A model generated the notes under the pieces. It was given only the letters and a program-made list of their open reading frames with translations, made no database searches and was not told the origin of the DNA. DNA of 64,000 nt. Origin: Phascolarctos cinereus. Taxonomy: Eukaryota; Chordata; Mammalia; Diprotodontia; Phascolarctidae. Below, in pieces: positions 48,256 to 60,484 of this stretch. The translations under genes and the position numbers were made by a program. The stretch spans positions 4,176,001 to 4,240,000 of the forward strand of contig NW_018343969.1 in the NCBI RefSeq assembly GCF_002099425.1, written 5' to 3'. The number at the start of each line of letters is the position of its first letter. The stretch's first letter is position 1.

Positions 48256-49885
48256 TGTAATCAATACTGGTAGCTACTTAGGATTATTCTGAGTCTAAAA
48301 CCATCTTTTCTTTAAGAAGCAAGTTCTTTCCCCTACCTGGAAAACTATGTTTCCCTTTGTTACACAGATACAAGCTAAGCTTTTTGTTAGATAATTTCTA
48401 TAGCCCTGCCATCTTGTTTCAAGGACAGAGATCTCTTAAAAGGCAGGGGAAACTGTCTCCTGTAAAAATCCAAAAGCTATTGATTCTAAATGCATTAATA
48501 AGACAATTGTACTTTCACCCTCAATTTATACCCCCAGAAATATCTATCTCATTCCTTCAAATTCTGTGCTGAAAAAAGCAATCTGAGTCATACCTCATGA
48601 AACAGGACAGCCTGCTAATGATTGGCAACTTCCAGTTATCACAGAAACTGGCAGCAGTGAAGTCTTAAATGCTCCCCTCCATTGAAATGGTGTACGACTG
48701 ACCAATTTATTCAGAAATTTCATTGATCACTTTTTTTATTGTAGATGAGTAAGAAAATCCACTGCAGTCTATTTATTCAGCCAATCTATGTTTAAAAGCT
48801 ATGTTTAAAATAGAAATGGCATTCTACTTTGTTATATAATGTCATCAAATGACAGATAAGACTTTCACATTTCATGTTTTTTTTTTATATTTTAATGACC
48901 CATTTAATAAAACTGGGCATTGTGTATAAAAACCATTCTGTTCATTAATTTATACACACATGCAGGTTACAATAAATCAACTTTGTAAGAATTGAATTTT
49001 TTTTGGAATTTATCAAGATTCTTGACAATTATGAAATATACTATGATATTGCTTTTCTCTGCACTCTTGCAGTAGACTTAAAGAAATACAAATGAAGACA
49101 AAGCAGTTACCTGGCTATCAAGCCATTACTTGTTTTTCACTTGAAAAAGAAATAATGAAATAATCCTGATGACAGATGCTATATTGTTATACAGTTTGTT
49201 TATTGTTTTTTTTTCTGTCTGAACATAAACTTAGATTTCTTAACTCTGAGCTAGTGATCTATGTATAGTAGATAGAGCCACAAGAGACTGGTGATAACAA
49301 GATCAGGGTTGACATGACTATTTGTTCAAGTAATGGATACTTTCTTTAGCAGGGTAGACTACTGAAAGATCACTCACAAACTTTCCTTCTACTTTGATCT
49401 GTTAATAATTCATAATATGTAACTCTTTGGTACAATGAAACAGTAATAGACCTCTAAGGAACTAAAGGTTAGAGTGGGGTAGGGGTGAAGAGAAAGATAT
49501 CTCAGAAGATATAGCAAAATTATATGTATGTAAATGTATCAGCATAGTTTCCTTTAAAGTCAATGCACAAAATAACATTTTTTAAATCAATAACATCTTT
49601 TCTACCAATTCACAGCTTCCCAGCATTTCCCTTCACATGTCCCTTTATAATTTCCCATTTTCTTCTTTCGCCCATACTCTTCAACTTACATGCTTCTTTG
49701 CTACTTCCACCTCCAAGTAGATATGCTATGGGAGAAGCACAGAAATAAACAAAGTACCTTCATGGATCCCCAAATAAAACATAGAGACCTTGTTCCTAAA
49801 ATCCTAAGTTTGATATTCTGTTCAGGTGCTGCATTATATGTCTAGCTAGTTGAAAGCATTATATTCAGCAATAAAGTCAGATAAA
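48256..49885. other. Unassigned non-coding stretch
   Basis: No gene recognised over about 1.6 kb. It contains the second arm of the 24-bp inverted match (48802-48825). It carries few recognisable repeats, so it is a place where conserved non-coding sequence could be looked for. Confidence 0.35.
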
Positions 49886-49889
49886 CTGA

Positions 49890-50122
49890 GACCTGGGAAA
49901 AACCTTAATTTAGAAAGGCCAATTTCACCTGCATCCTGAGCCATCACCAGTCTTCTTGACCTTTGTCTTGCCACTGGACTGTGATGACTCTGGAAGAGAG
50001 AGCAAGGTTGATGACTTAGCACAGCTCTGCTTCACTCAGATCCACTTCATACACATATCAAGACATCACCCTCATGATGTCATTGGCCCTCTTTGAGAAC
50101 GAAGGATAAACAACAACATATC
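49890..50122 (+). mobile_element. RTE-type SINE/LINE tail repeat
   Basis: GCATCCTGAGCCATCACCAG, TTGTCTTGCCACTGGACTG, GATGACTTAGCACAGCTCTGC and AGACATCACCCTCATGATGTC end in TTTGAGAACGAAGGATAAAC and a (CAA)-rich end. I recognise this as a common marsupial repeat with an RTE-like CAACAACA end, but not its exact name. Confidence 0.6.
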
Positions 50123-50280
50123 TAATATAAATGAGGAGCAGGGTACCCAGGTCTTTCCCAAGGTAAAGCCCTAAATGAGTACGTGTGCCTCCCCCACGTT
50201 CTTCCTCAATTCAGAGAGCTGCAAGTGTTTACCTATGAAACCGAGATATTTGTGAATTTCCTTGGAGCTAGTCTTTATTT

Positions 50281-50499
50281 CAATGGTAGAGGGCTGGGCT
50301 TAGACTCAGGAAGTCCTGAGTTCAAATCTAGCCTCAGATACTTACTAGCTCTATGACCCTGGGCAAGTCACTTAATCTCTGTTTGCTTTAATTCACTGGA
50401 GAAGGAAATGGCAAGCTGTTCTATTATGTTTGCCCAAAAAAACTCCATGAAGAGTATGGTGCATGGTGTGATAGTCAGACATGACTGAATGATTGAACA
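50281..50499 (+). mobile_element. tRNA-derived SINE with RTE/BovB-like tail
   Basis: Head CAGGAAGTCCTGAGTTCAAA and GACCCTGGGCAAGTCAC, middle GAGAAGGAAATGGCAAGC, and tail CAGACATGACTGAATGATTG. The duplication AGTCTTTATTT is present at 50270-50280 and 50500-50510, which sets both ends. Confidence 0.8.
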
Positions 50500-50510
50500 A
50501 GTCTTTATTT

Positions 50511-51285
50511 TAGATACCTGCAGGATACCATCTTCAGTGAATGGAACAGAGATTTTTACATTTCTTTGGTTCCTTTTCATGTGGTACAATATATTTAATC
50601 CTTTTCAATGGGCCCTGTGTCTGCTAAAACCCCAACATGTTGATAGCCAAAATTATCAACTTTTTGTCTAGTTTAGGGACTGTTTTTATTACTAGGTCAT
50701 GTTATTGGGTTTTTGTACTATAGCATTCTTTTAAAACTCCTTTATTTACATAGCTAAATTGGGTGGGACAAAGACCCAAAACCAAATTATCACAAGAATA
50801 GATTTTTATTGTTTCTGAATGGATAACCTGCTAATATCACTCTGATTCAAATTTATTTTCACTGAGGCTTTCAAATTACATCTGAAATAACAACCTACTA
50901 ACTGCATCCTTTAGTCAAGCTAATTCCAATTCTAAATTCACTTATTTCTGTTGTATTTCTCCTTGGTTTGTATATATCCTAGAAGACAACTTCATGATAC
51001 TCAGCTTTTTGCTTATTATTATGAACACATTTTATTTAGCAGTACTCTGACAATGAAATATTCACAAAGGATCTGAGCAGAGTTTATTTCAGGAAAATGA
51101 ATGAAATTATTTAGAAAAAGACAAATAATTTATAAATTCTGGCACCTAATCCTTGATATTAATTTATTCTTTTAAAGTTAGACTCAAATAGAGAAATGAC
51201 AGAAATTTTAAAAAGTTTTTATTGGAGCATGTTTCAAGCATAAAAAAAAATTAAAACACTTTAGACTCAGCCTTTGAATCATCAT
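50511..51285. other. Unassigned non-coding stretch
   Basis: No gene or clear repeat recognised. Confidence 0.4.
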
Positions 51286-51289
51286 TTCT

Positions 51290-51725
51290 TGTCTTCACCC
51301 CATACTGAAACTGTTGAGAACTTTTGCATTTTTGACATATTTCTCACAGCTGTCTCTTCCTCTCTAATATCCAATGCTAGTCAAGACTCTCATAACCTTG
51401 TACTTGAATTACTGTAATAAATATACAATTTATGTCCCTGCCTTCAGTTTCTCTGCTTTTCTCAATCCCAGTGAGATCACTAGTTGAACAGTGACAACAG
51501 ATCATCACTGCTTGATACTCTTAAAATATTTCTTGCATAATGTTATTCTCCTGCTAAAAATTCAGTCTGTGACTCTCAGTTGCTTAAAGTTTAAAGCCCA
51601 GACCCTTTTGATTGATGTTCAATGTACATCCACCCTATCTGCCCTGAACTAAAGCTGTTTCCCCATCTGAATCTTACTATTCAGCAAAACCAATTCCCTG
51701 TGCAGGTTTTACTTCTACAAAAAGA
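51290..51725 (+). mobile_element. Probable L2 LINE relic
   Basis: GATCACTAGTTGAACAGTGAC, TTATTCTCCTGCTAAAAATTC and AAGTTTAAAGCCCAGACCC fit the L2 coding text in order ('...CTGCTCAAAAACC...CAGTGGCTCCC...'), but divergence is strong. Confidence 0.4.
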
Positions 51726-51774
51726 AAGAAGTGACTTGTATATTCCCACTTTCCTGTCATTGGTCACATTTCAT

Positions 51775-54000
51775 ATAATCCAAAAATGTCAGATATCAAA
51801 GGAACCTCAAGCTAACCCAATCATGGATTATGAATTTACTTTTCAACATTCCTGGCAAATAGTCATTCAATCTTTTCTTAAATACTATCAGTGACAGGGA
51901 ACCTATTAACTTTAAAGATAGACTATTCTGTTTTTGTACAACACTAATTGTTAGGAAATTCTAACCTCCATTAAGCCCACAATTTATCGCCCTATAACTT
52001 TCACTTACTGCTCTAATTTCTCCGTTTGGGACTAAGAAGAACAAGTGTACATGGCTTCCTTTCCTATATTTTATCTTCTCTTATCTCCAAGTATTCCATC
52101 CATGCTTAATTTTGTGGCTTTTCCCAATACTGGTTATCTTTCAATTTTACATTGATTGGGTAAAGTCCTTCCTAAGGCTTACTGTCAAGACAAAATAGTC
52201 CAAATATGATCCAACTTATCAAAGTATGGTGGAATTATCATGTCTCTCTTTTTTTCCTAGATACTGTGTATCTATTAATATAGCCAAAATTTTCATTAGT
52301 TTAGTTTTTTTCTTCTGTTGATTTTGGACCCTGTCGTACATTAATGATACAATAATAATAAAGTGCTTAGCAATTCTTAAGTGCTATATAAATATTAGCT
52401 ATTAGCTATTATTGAAGGACATGAAATAGTTAAAGACACATGGTCAAAGATGAAGATTTCATCGACCTTCCAATGAAAATTCATCACATGTGAATTGTTT
52501 TGATCACTGTTTTCAAGACCCAGTGCCGTTTGGTAACTCACTTTGGCACAAAGGACCTCAAGGAATTGCTGTATAACAGAGGCAGCCAGGGACACAGACC
52601 CTTTCAATTATTCTCTGAAAAGGCCTCACCGATGTTTGGTGAGTTTCTCACAGACATTGGAAGTAGGGGCAGTCTCACAAGTGCCAAGGATGCATTTACT
52701 TCTTCCCATTTAAATGTTTTAGCCATTATTTTTCAGTCATTTTTCATTTGTGTCTGACTCTTTATGACCCCATTTGGAGTTTTCTTTGCAAAGATACTGG
52801 GGTGATTTGCCATTTCCTTCTCCACCTCATTTTTATAGATAAGGAAACTGAAGCAAACAGGGCTAAGTGTCTTGCCCAGGGTGACACAGCTAGTAAGTTT
52901 TAGAGCCTGGATTTAAACTCAGGAAGATGAATCTTCTCGATTTTAGGTCTGGTACTGTATCTACTGCACCACAAACTTCCCCTCCCCATGTAGCTGCCCC
53001 TCTAGCAATAGGTAGTCACAACTTGAGCATCAATGATACTACAGATACTGTCCTCTAGTCTTCATAGATCAACTATAGTGCTTTTATGGCTCTGCTAATA
53101 CTTTCCACACCACTATTTACTCATATTTAGCTTGTAGCTCATTAAAACCCAAGTGTTTACTCATTATCAAGTCTTAACTTTTATTTGTCTCCTGCACTGA
53201 ATTATAAAAGAATTTATTTTTGGGACCCACAAGCAAGATTTTACATTAAATCACAACTGTATTTCATCTTAGATTTGGTCCATTATTCTAGTTTATGGAC
53301 ATATATTTGAATTTTGATTTTGCTAGTAAGTATATTATTTATCTTTCCCACTTTTGTATTGTTTGTAAATCAATAAAAGAGCTATCTTCACCATGTAATT
53401 GGCAATAAAAAAATATTCAGCTGAACATGCCAATGACAGAGTAATGAAGTTTTCCATTAGGCTCCTCTTTACAAAATTACATTGATATTAGTCTATATCA
53501 TTGACCTTCTGATATAAAAGACTTATTCACCTTTATCTTCAGCGACTTAAGCAGTTCACAATCCCCCTATTATAATCCAGTTTATGGTTCTCAATCTTGT
53601 CCACAAAATATCATCAAAGAGTTTGACAAATTATGTGCAAAAATCCAGATGTACTTTGTCCTCAGCATTCCCTTCCCACATGAAAAAATGAACGCAAGGT
53701 TAGTTGGGCATTATTTGTTCTTAATAAAGCTGTTTTAAGTTAATTTTAGTGAATGCTGCTTCCTTTTACAAGAACTCAAAAGTTTAACCTGTAACAATCC
53801 CTTCTGGACTTTCGCCAGAAAGCAAAATCAAGCTCACTGGCCTGTAGTTTGATGTATCTACTTTATCTTCTTTCCTTCCCTCCTTCCTTCCTCCCTCTAA
53901 TTTGGCAGTTACCATCTATCCTCTTATTGCTCCCAAGGGCTTCAGGGTTTTGCCTGAAGGTTTTATAAACCTTTTCTTAAACTGGTACTTCTCCTTTCAG
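51775..54000 (-). mobile_element. Long CR1/L3 LINE, antisense
   Basis: Starting at the 3' end on the left, the text follows L3/CR1 in order: GAACCTCAAGCTAACCC (51800), TGACAGGGAACCTATTAAC (51892), AGTCCAAATATGATCC (52197), ACTGTGTATCTATTAATATAG (52262), CCATTATTCTAGTTTATGG (53280), then GAGTTTGACAAATTATGTGC (53620) and CAAGCTCACTGGCCTGTAG (53828). The reverse complement of the last encodes a YRPVSL-like reverse-transcriptase motif. A SINE at 52722-52985 interrupts it. This is about 2 kb of a family usually seen only as short 3' scraps. It is highly diverged and inactive. Confidence 0.7.
52722..52985 (-). mobile_element. tRNA-derived SINE with RTE-like tail, antisense, nested in CR1/L3
   Basis: It begins with GTGTCTGACTCTTTATGACC, continues with TTGCAAAGATACTGGGGTG and TGCCATTTCCTTCTCC, then AAGGAAACTGAAGCAAACAG, GGGTGACACAGCTAGTAAG, and ends CTACTGCACCACAAACTTCCC. 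This is the reverse of the copies at 23912 and 50281. Confidence 0.78.
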
Positions 54001-54905
54001 AAAGAAGGTACTAACTTGTCCTTCCCATCTACCATGTACTGAACTTAAACATGAATGTTACTTTATGAGTTATACAGCTCTCTCAGTTAGAATGTGGGTC
54101 TCTTAATAAGAGAGAACACCACACTTTTCTATTTGCCAGGACTTAGCAGTGTTTGGCACATAAGTGTTTAACATGCACTTTTCCATTCTATTTCACCATG
54201 AAACTACATTTTATAACATTAGATATTACTTTGATAAACAGTCCATTTTTCCAAGTCTAGCCTTGATTATAGCCCACAGGTTTTCAGTGGAATTTTTGTT
54301 TTTGTTTTGTTTATATATTTGTTTGCTTACTTCTTTGTCTATCATCTATTCATCTGTTCATATATTTATGTATTTACTCATGTATTTTTGATAGATCAAT
54401 TGAGAATATGTCTTCCTATTTTCTCTATGATGGGTGTACAGCATCTAGATAGTAGACAATTCCACTACTGATTACCACAGCAGATTTTATCTGCTCTGTT
54501 TCAAACCTGGGCCACTTCATTCTTCCTTAAGTGATCTCAAACCCTCCCCCCCAACCAAGTTGTAGGCACTCACCACGTTAGTGCCATACTAAGTGTGGAC
54601 ATTAAATTGGCATTAGCTATACTGTAGCTCAGATCTCCCACTATCAAGCAATATACCAGCCTCAACATCTGTAAAAGCAGGTATTATAAGCATGTACCAC
54701 AACTCTTACATCAAGAGGAGGCTCAAAGGGGCTTCCTGGCCATTAATGTTTATCTTTACTCCTTGGATAAATGCCTTAAGTTTTGATGACATATGATGTG
54801 TATGTATGTGTTTTAATTGTCTTATAGTTCTTCTAATTTCAAGAAGCCTACACTAAAATATAGAAAAATCAGTGATGACCTCTGCAATTCCCAGATCCTT
54901 CTGAA
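54001..54905. other. Unassigned non-coding stretch
   Basis: No gene or clear repeat recognised. The sequence has many T-rich tracts (for example TTTATATATTTGTTTGC at 54310). Confidence 0.4.
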
Positions 54906-54909
54906 ATTT

Positions 54910-57900
54910 TTTCTTTATTTTCTTTTTTATTTGGAATTTTATTTTCCCTAGTTACATGTAAAAACAACTTCTAACATTTGTTTTTAAAATTTTGAGTTCC
55001 AAATTCTCTCCCTTCCACCTTCCTCACCCCACCTCCACTGAGAAGGGAAGCAATTTGATATAGGCGGCAAATGTGTAGTCATGAAAAACATATTTATAGT
55101 AGTCATGTTGTTAAAGAAAACACACAAAAAATAAAGTTTTTAAAAAGTATGTTTCAATCTCTATTCAGACACCATCAGTTCTTTTTCTGGAGATGGGTAG
55201 CATCATAAGTCCCTCTGAGTTGTCTTAGATTGTTGTATTGCTTAGAATAGTTAAGTCATTCACAGCTGATCTTCTCACAATTTTGCTATTACTTGGTACG
55301 TAGTACATTTCACTTTGTATCAGCCCATGCAAGTTTTTTGAGGTTTTTCTGAGAGCATCTGCTCATCATTTCTTACAGTACAATATTATTACATCATAAT
55401 CACATACCACAATTTGTTCAGTCATTCCTCAACTGATGGGCATCCTCTCAATTTCCAATTCTTTATTCCTAGAAAAAGGTTGCTATAAATATTTTTAAGC
55501 ATGTAGTTCCTTTTCTTTTTTTTTTTTTATCTCTTTTGGGATACAGACATGGTAGTGGTATTGCCAGTTCAAAAGGTATGCATGGTTTTATAGCCTTTTG
55601 GCATAACTCCAAATTGCTCTATGGAATGGTTGGATCAGTTCACCACTCCACTGTCAGCACATTAATGTCTCATTTTTTCCACATCCCTTCCAGCATTTGT
55701 CATTTACCCTTTCTGTCCTATTAGCCAATCTAATACATATGAGGTAGTACCTCAGAATTATTTTAATTTGCATTTCTTCAATCATTAATGAGTTAGAGTA
55801 TTTTTTTTGTATGGCTATAATAGATTTTATTACTTCATCTGAAAACTGATTATATGTTTTGATCATTTTATCAATTGGGGAATGGCCCATATTTTTATAA
55901 ATTTGACTCAGTTCTCTATATTTTTGAGAAATGAGACCCTATCAGAAAAATTACTTCAAAATGTTTTTTCAGAGTTGCTATTAATGTTTCCCTCCATACT
56001 ATTCCCCCCCACCCTGTTTATTCTATCACCCCTCTCCTTCTCTTATTCCCTTCCCCTCCTACTTTCCTTCAGGGTAACATAGATTTTTATACTCGATTGA
56101 ATGTGTATGTTATTCCCTCTTTGAGCCAATTTTGATGAGAGTAAAGTTCACTCACTCCCCCTCACCTCCCCCCACTTCCTCTCCACTGCAAAAGCTTTTT
56201 AGTGCCTCTTTCATGTGAGATAATTTACCCCATTCTATCTCTCCTTTTCTCTTTCTCCTGGTACATTCCTGTCTCACCACTTAATTTTTTTAGATATCAT
56301 CCCTTCATATTCAACTCACACCTATGTCCTCTGTGTATATATGCTCCCAATTACCCTAATAATCAGAAAGGTCTTATGAATTACAAACATCATCTTCCCA
56401 TGTAGGAATGTAAACAGTTTTGCCTTATTAAGTCTCTTATGTTTTCCCTTTCCTATTTAACTTTTTATGCTTCTCTTGAGTCTTGTATTTGAAAATCAAA
56501 TTTTTCTATTCAGCTCTGGTTTTCTCATTAAGAATGCTTGAAAGCCCTCTATGTTATTGAATATCCATTTTTCCCCTTGAAGTATTATATTCAGTTTTGC
56601 CAGATAGGTAATCCTTGCTTGTAATTTTAGCTCCTTTGCCCTCCAGAATATCTTATTCTAGGCCCACCAATCTTTTAATGTAGAAGCTGCTACAGCTTGG
56701 GCTATAGCTTACTGTGGTTCTACCATACTTGAATTGGTTCTTTCTGGCTGCTTGCAACATTTTCTCCTTGACCTGAGAACTCTGGAATTTGGCTATGATG
56801 TTCCTAGGAGTTTTCATTTGGAGATCTCTTCAGGAAGTGATTGGTGGAGTCTTTCAACTTTTATTTTACCCTCTGGTTCTAGAATGTCAGGGCAGTTTTC
56901 CTTAATAATTTCTTGAAAGATGGTATCTAGGTTCTTTTTTTGATCATGGCTTTCAGGTAGTCCAATAATTTTTAAATTATCTCTCTTGGATCTGTTTTCC
57001 AGTTCAGTTGTTTTTTCCAATGAGATATTTCACATTGTCTTCTATTTTTTCATTCTTTCAGTTCTGTTTTATAATTTCTTGGTTTCTCACAGAGTCATTA
57101 GCTTCCATTTGCTCTTTTCTAATTTTTAAGGAATTTTCTTCAGTGAGCTTTTGGACCTCCTTTTCCATTTGACCAATTTTGCTTTTTAATGCATTCTTTT
57201 CCTCATTGGCCATTTTGGACCCTTTTGCCATTTGGCCTAGTCTGTTTTTTAAGGTGTTACTTTCTTCAGTATTTGTGTGTGTGTGTGTGTGTGTGTGTGT
57301 CTCCTTTACCAATCTGTTGACTTTATTTTGCATGATTTTCTTGCATCACTCTCATTTCTCTTCCCAATTTTTCCTCTACCTTTCTTACTTGCTTTTCAAA
57401 ATCCTTTATGATCTCTTTCATGTCGTGAGACCAATTCATATTTTTCCAGGAGGCTTTGGATAAAGGAGCTTTCACTTTGCTATCTTCTTCTGAGTGTGTG
57501 TTTTGATCTTCCTTGTCACCTTAATAACTTTCTATAGTCAGAGTTTTTTTCATTGTTTGCTCATTTCCCCAACCTATTAGCTGACTTTTAACTGTTTCTC
57601 TAAGTAGGGTTCTGCTTCCAGGATGGAGGGCACACTGTCCTAAGCTTAGGAGTTTTGTGCAGCTGTTTTCAGAGATATTTCTGTGGACCTGTAAGTTTTC
57701 AGTTCTTCCAAGGTGAATGACCACAAGCACTCTTTTCTGCCCTGAAACCATGCCAAGGGTTCCTCCCTCCACTAGCATAGCACAGCTAGTGCTCCTCCTT
57801 ATCCTGGGACTGCCACCCAGGACTATGAACTGGATCTCAGTATGGGAAAAGCAACAGAGTCTTGCCTCAGTGCTAGCAAAAAGACCCCTGTAATCTCCTT

Positions 57901-58215
57901 CTGACATGTTGTTTGACCCCTTACAATTTGTGGGCTGAAAGCTCCAGAAGCAGCTACCACTGCTGATTCAGTCACTTCCAAGGCCTCTTCTGGTTTGCTA
58001 TGCCAAGGTGTATGCTGGCTCAACCTGTGCTGGATTCTACTCTCACCCAAGTGTGAAGGACCTTTCCTGATGACTTCCAAGTTGTCTTGGGCTGGAAATT
58101 TGTTTCACTCTGTCTTTTTATGGGTTTTGCTGCTCTAGAATTTATTTAGAGTCATTTTTAAAGGTATTTGGAGGGGTCTGGGGGAGAGCTCAGTGGAATC
58201 TCTGCCTTTACTGAA
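54910..58215 (-). mobile_element. HAL1-like (half-L1) LINE, copy 3, antisense
   Basis: Same layout as copies 1 and 2. The minus strand gives a 5' UTR (58215-57500), ORF1 coiled coil at 57333-57058 (heptad-rich, KLTEENSLK) and RRM-like part at 57020-56814 (NLKIIGLPESHDQKKNL), which is the best-kept ORF1 text in the window. A purine-rich region follows (56700-56000), then the ORF2 C-terminal remnant (55890-55654, MQIKIILRYYLI) and the 3' UTR. Endonuclease and reverse transcriptase are absent. A (TG)n run at 57274-57300 has expanded inside ORF1. A possible weak duplication, CTGAAATTTT / CTGAATTTTG, flanks it. It is about 3.3 kb and inactive. Confidence 0.78.
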
Positions 58216-58279
58216 TTTTGGCTCCACCCTCCCCCTCCTTAATTTTTTAGGATTAATTAGATAATTAGATGAGCATTAG

Positions 58280-58830
58280 CTTATCAACTTTCAACCATAC
58301 CTTTCTTTCATAGTTCAGTGTTAAATTCCTAACTATCCTTCAAACGCTAACTTAAATGCTACCCAATCCTAAAATCCTATCTGGTTTTTCCTGGTTGGCA
58401 ATGACTCTTGTCCTGTGAGATCTCATAGAGACCTTTATTTACATCTCTTTTATTCATTTACCATGAATTATTTCTCATTTGTTACGTACTTATTGCCTGA
58501 ACAAATAATTGTTCCATGCTAATTGTTTTGTTACTTCAATATCTGTTTTATTTGTATGTTTTTTTGTAGTATAATTATGTGTATATAAGTCACATCCTTC
58601 ATTAAGCTGTAAGTATAAGAGGACAGGTATCATACTTTATCTAAACAGGCTGAGCAAATGCCCATAATGATAGCACCATTACTTTCATCCTTGAACTCCT
58701 TTCAAGAATTAGCTTAAGAGTCTTCCTAGGAGAGGCCTTTTTTGATTCCTCCAGTTATTAAGGCTGCATACCCTGTAACTTAATTACTCTACCTTTGTAT
58801 TATATTTAAATTATAATTACTTAAAGAGGA
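58280..58830 (+). mobile_element. L2 LINE 3' relics, two pieces
   Basis: 58280-58640 has TATCCTTCAAACGCTAAC, TTAAATGCTACCC and CATTAAGCTGTAAGTATAAG. 58675-58830 repeats the pattern (TTTCAAGAATTAGCTTAAG, GAGAGGCCTTTTTTGATTCC). Both follow L2 3' text in sense, and the second may be a separate copy. Confidence 0.6.
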
Positions 58831-59099
58831 AGACGTATGTTAAAGTGGGAAAGGCACTGACTGTGGGGTCAGTGGACATAGGTTCATTTTTTTTTCCCCT
58901 TTGGTATTTAATAGCTTCTAAGATACCTCCAAGACCTAAACCCTATGATTTTTAAAGGATGTAGACAGTCCTGCTGGCATAATCATGCATAGAGCATGGG
59001 CCAAGCATACCTTGGTGTGATATCACACTTAGTTCATGCTTTATGCATGTTTATCCACACTTGGTTTTGGCAAATGCCTAACCACATTTTTGGGTAAAC

Positions 59100-59235
59100 T
59101 GATTTTACATGATGCAGTATAGTATAGTTGATAGAAAGCCTTTGGTTCAAGTAAACTTTGGACTCATATTGCCTATGTCACACTTGACGAGTAAGTCACT
59201 CAACCTTCTCATGTTCTAGGTAATTCTCTAAGTAA
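59100..59235 (+). repeat. MIR-type SINE relic, plus strand
   Basis: GCAGTATAGTATAGTTGATAG, a degraded tRNA-like head, then GACGAGTAAGTCACTCAACC. Only the left half of a MIR is kept. Confidence 0.5.
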
Positions 59236-59239
59236 ACAA

Positions 59240-59360
59240 GTTAACAAACATTTATTAAGCATTTATTTTGTGCCAGATACATTGGTAATTCTTGAGATTA
59301 CAAATATAAGCAGAAAGAAGAAAAATCTCTGACCTCAAAAAAATTACATTTTCATGGGAG
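59240..59360 (-). mobile_element. L2 LINE 3' end scrap, antisense
   Basis: AACAAACATTTATTAAGCATT, TTGTGCCAGATACATTGG and CTGACCTCAAAAAAATTAC is the antisense end of L2. Confidence 0.6.
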
Positions 59361-59364
59361 GTCA

Positions 59365-60480
59365 TAATACTAAAAGGAAGCTGAAAAGTATATTGGGGAG
59401 GGAGAGAAGGTACTTACATGGAGGGTGAGGTACAGAAAGTTCAGAGAGTCAGAAGTGCAGCACAGAGAGAAATGAAGATATGCCTTGGCTTGGGCACTTT
59501 CCTTAAAATGGAGGTTTGGGGAGGAAGTAACCAATCAAAGGAAGAGACCTCAGGAAAAAAAAAGTTTACCTCTCTATGGTCTCATGGCTATAAATTGCAG
59601 AGAAAAGGTACCAGCCTGCAAGAGGTAGAAAGAGTTTTTTCATCAGAGAGCCTACTAAGAAAATCACAAGTCTAATTACTATTTCTGGGCCTAACATTTG
59701 GTTCCACATTGGCCTGATTTACTTAAAATGGAAAATTGATATATACAGGTAAAACTATAAAGACCCATACATGCACTATATAGAACACATGTGCATCATA
59801 TTGTAGTAAAATGTCTTCTCTGATAGTGTTGAATTTCAGTGAAACATTACAAAACTGTTTTAGTTAAAGAGTGATATAAGTAATAATGAAATTTTACTAA
59901 TTACCAGTAGTTTCCAACTAGTCAGAAGCCATTTATATGGACCTAAGTTTCTTTAAAAATATATTTTCTACTTTTCATCTTACCAGTTGTATTTCCTTGA
60001 ATAAAAGTAGAAGAAAGTTTCCCATATCATGCATCAATATAATGAGTCCATTAGTACAAAATATCTGGCTATTATTACTCCAATTTGCGTATGCAATATA
60101 TTGTAAAGTTGTCATAAAAATATTCTTTATCATATGGTATAATGTCATGGTATTTAGGAGTGGCCATTTTTCTGGAAGCACTGTTGCAGTATATTGCCCC
60201 ATTAAAACATGAGCCACACTTAAAAGAATTTCACTACAAAAGAGCATTTCTACTCAGCCCTTTGTAATCTTTTTCCCCCGTATTGCCTATATTTTTTTTA
60301 AATTTTGAAGAATACATCATCTACCCAATCAAAGCCTAAGCTTTTAATGTAATTGACAAGTGAAATCTGTTCTTCAAAATTAAAATTAATTAATTGCTAA
60401 GCACTCCAGTCCATTGCAAAGTATTTATTTCCTTTATGGCTATTTCCAATTATAACAACCTATAAATGTTTTCTTCCTAT
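59365..60480. other. Repeat-poor unassigned stretch before the putative exon
   Basis: No gene or recognised repeat. The part just before the putative exon (60240-60480) shows no SINE or LINE text that I can see, so it may be ordinary intron. Confidence 0.35.
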
Positions 60481-60484
60481 ATAG

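Noticed and set aside
57521-57907. 128-codon minus frame
   Set aside because: It lies in the 5' UTR of HAL1-like copy 3 upstream of ORF1 and is not conserved as a frame in copies 1 and 2.
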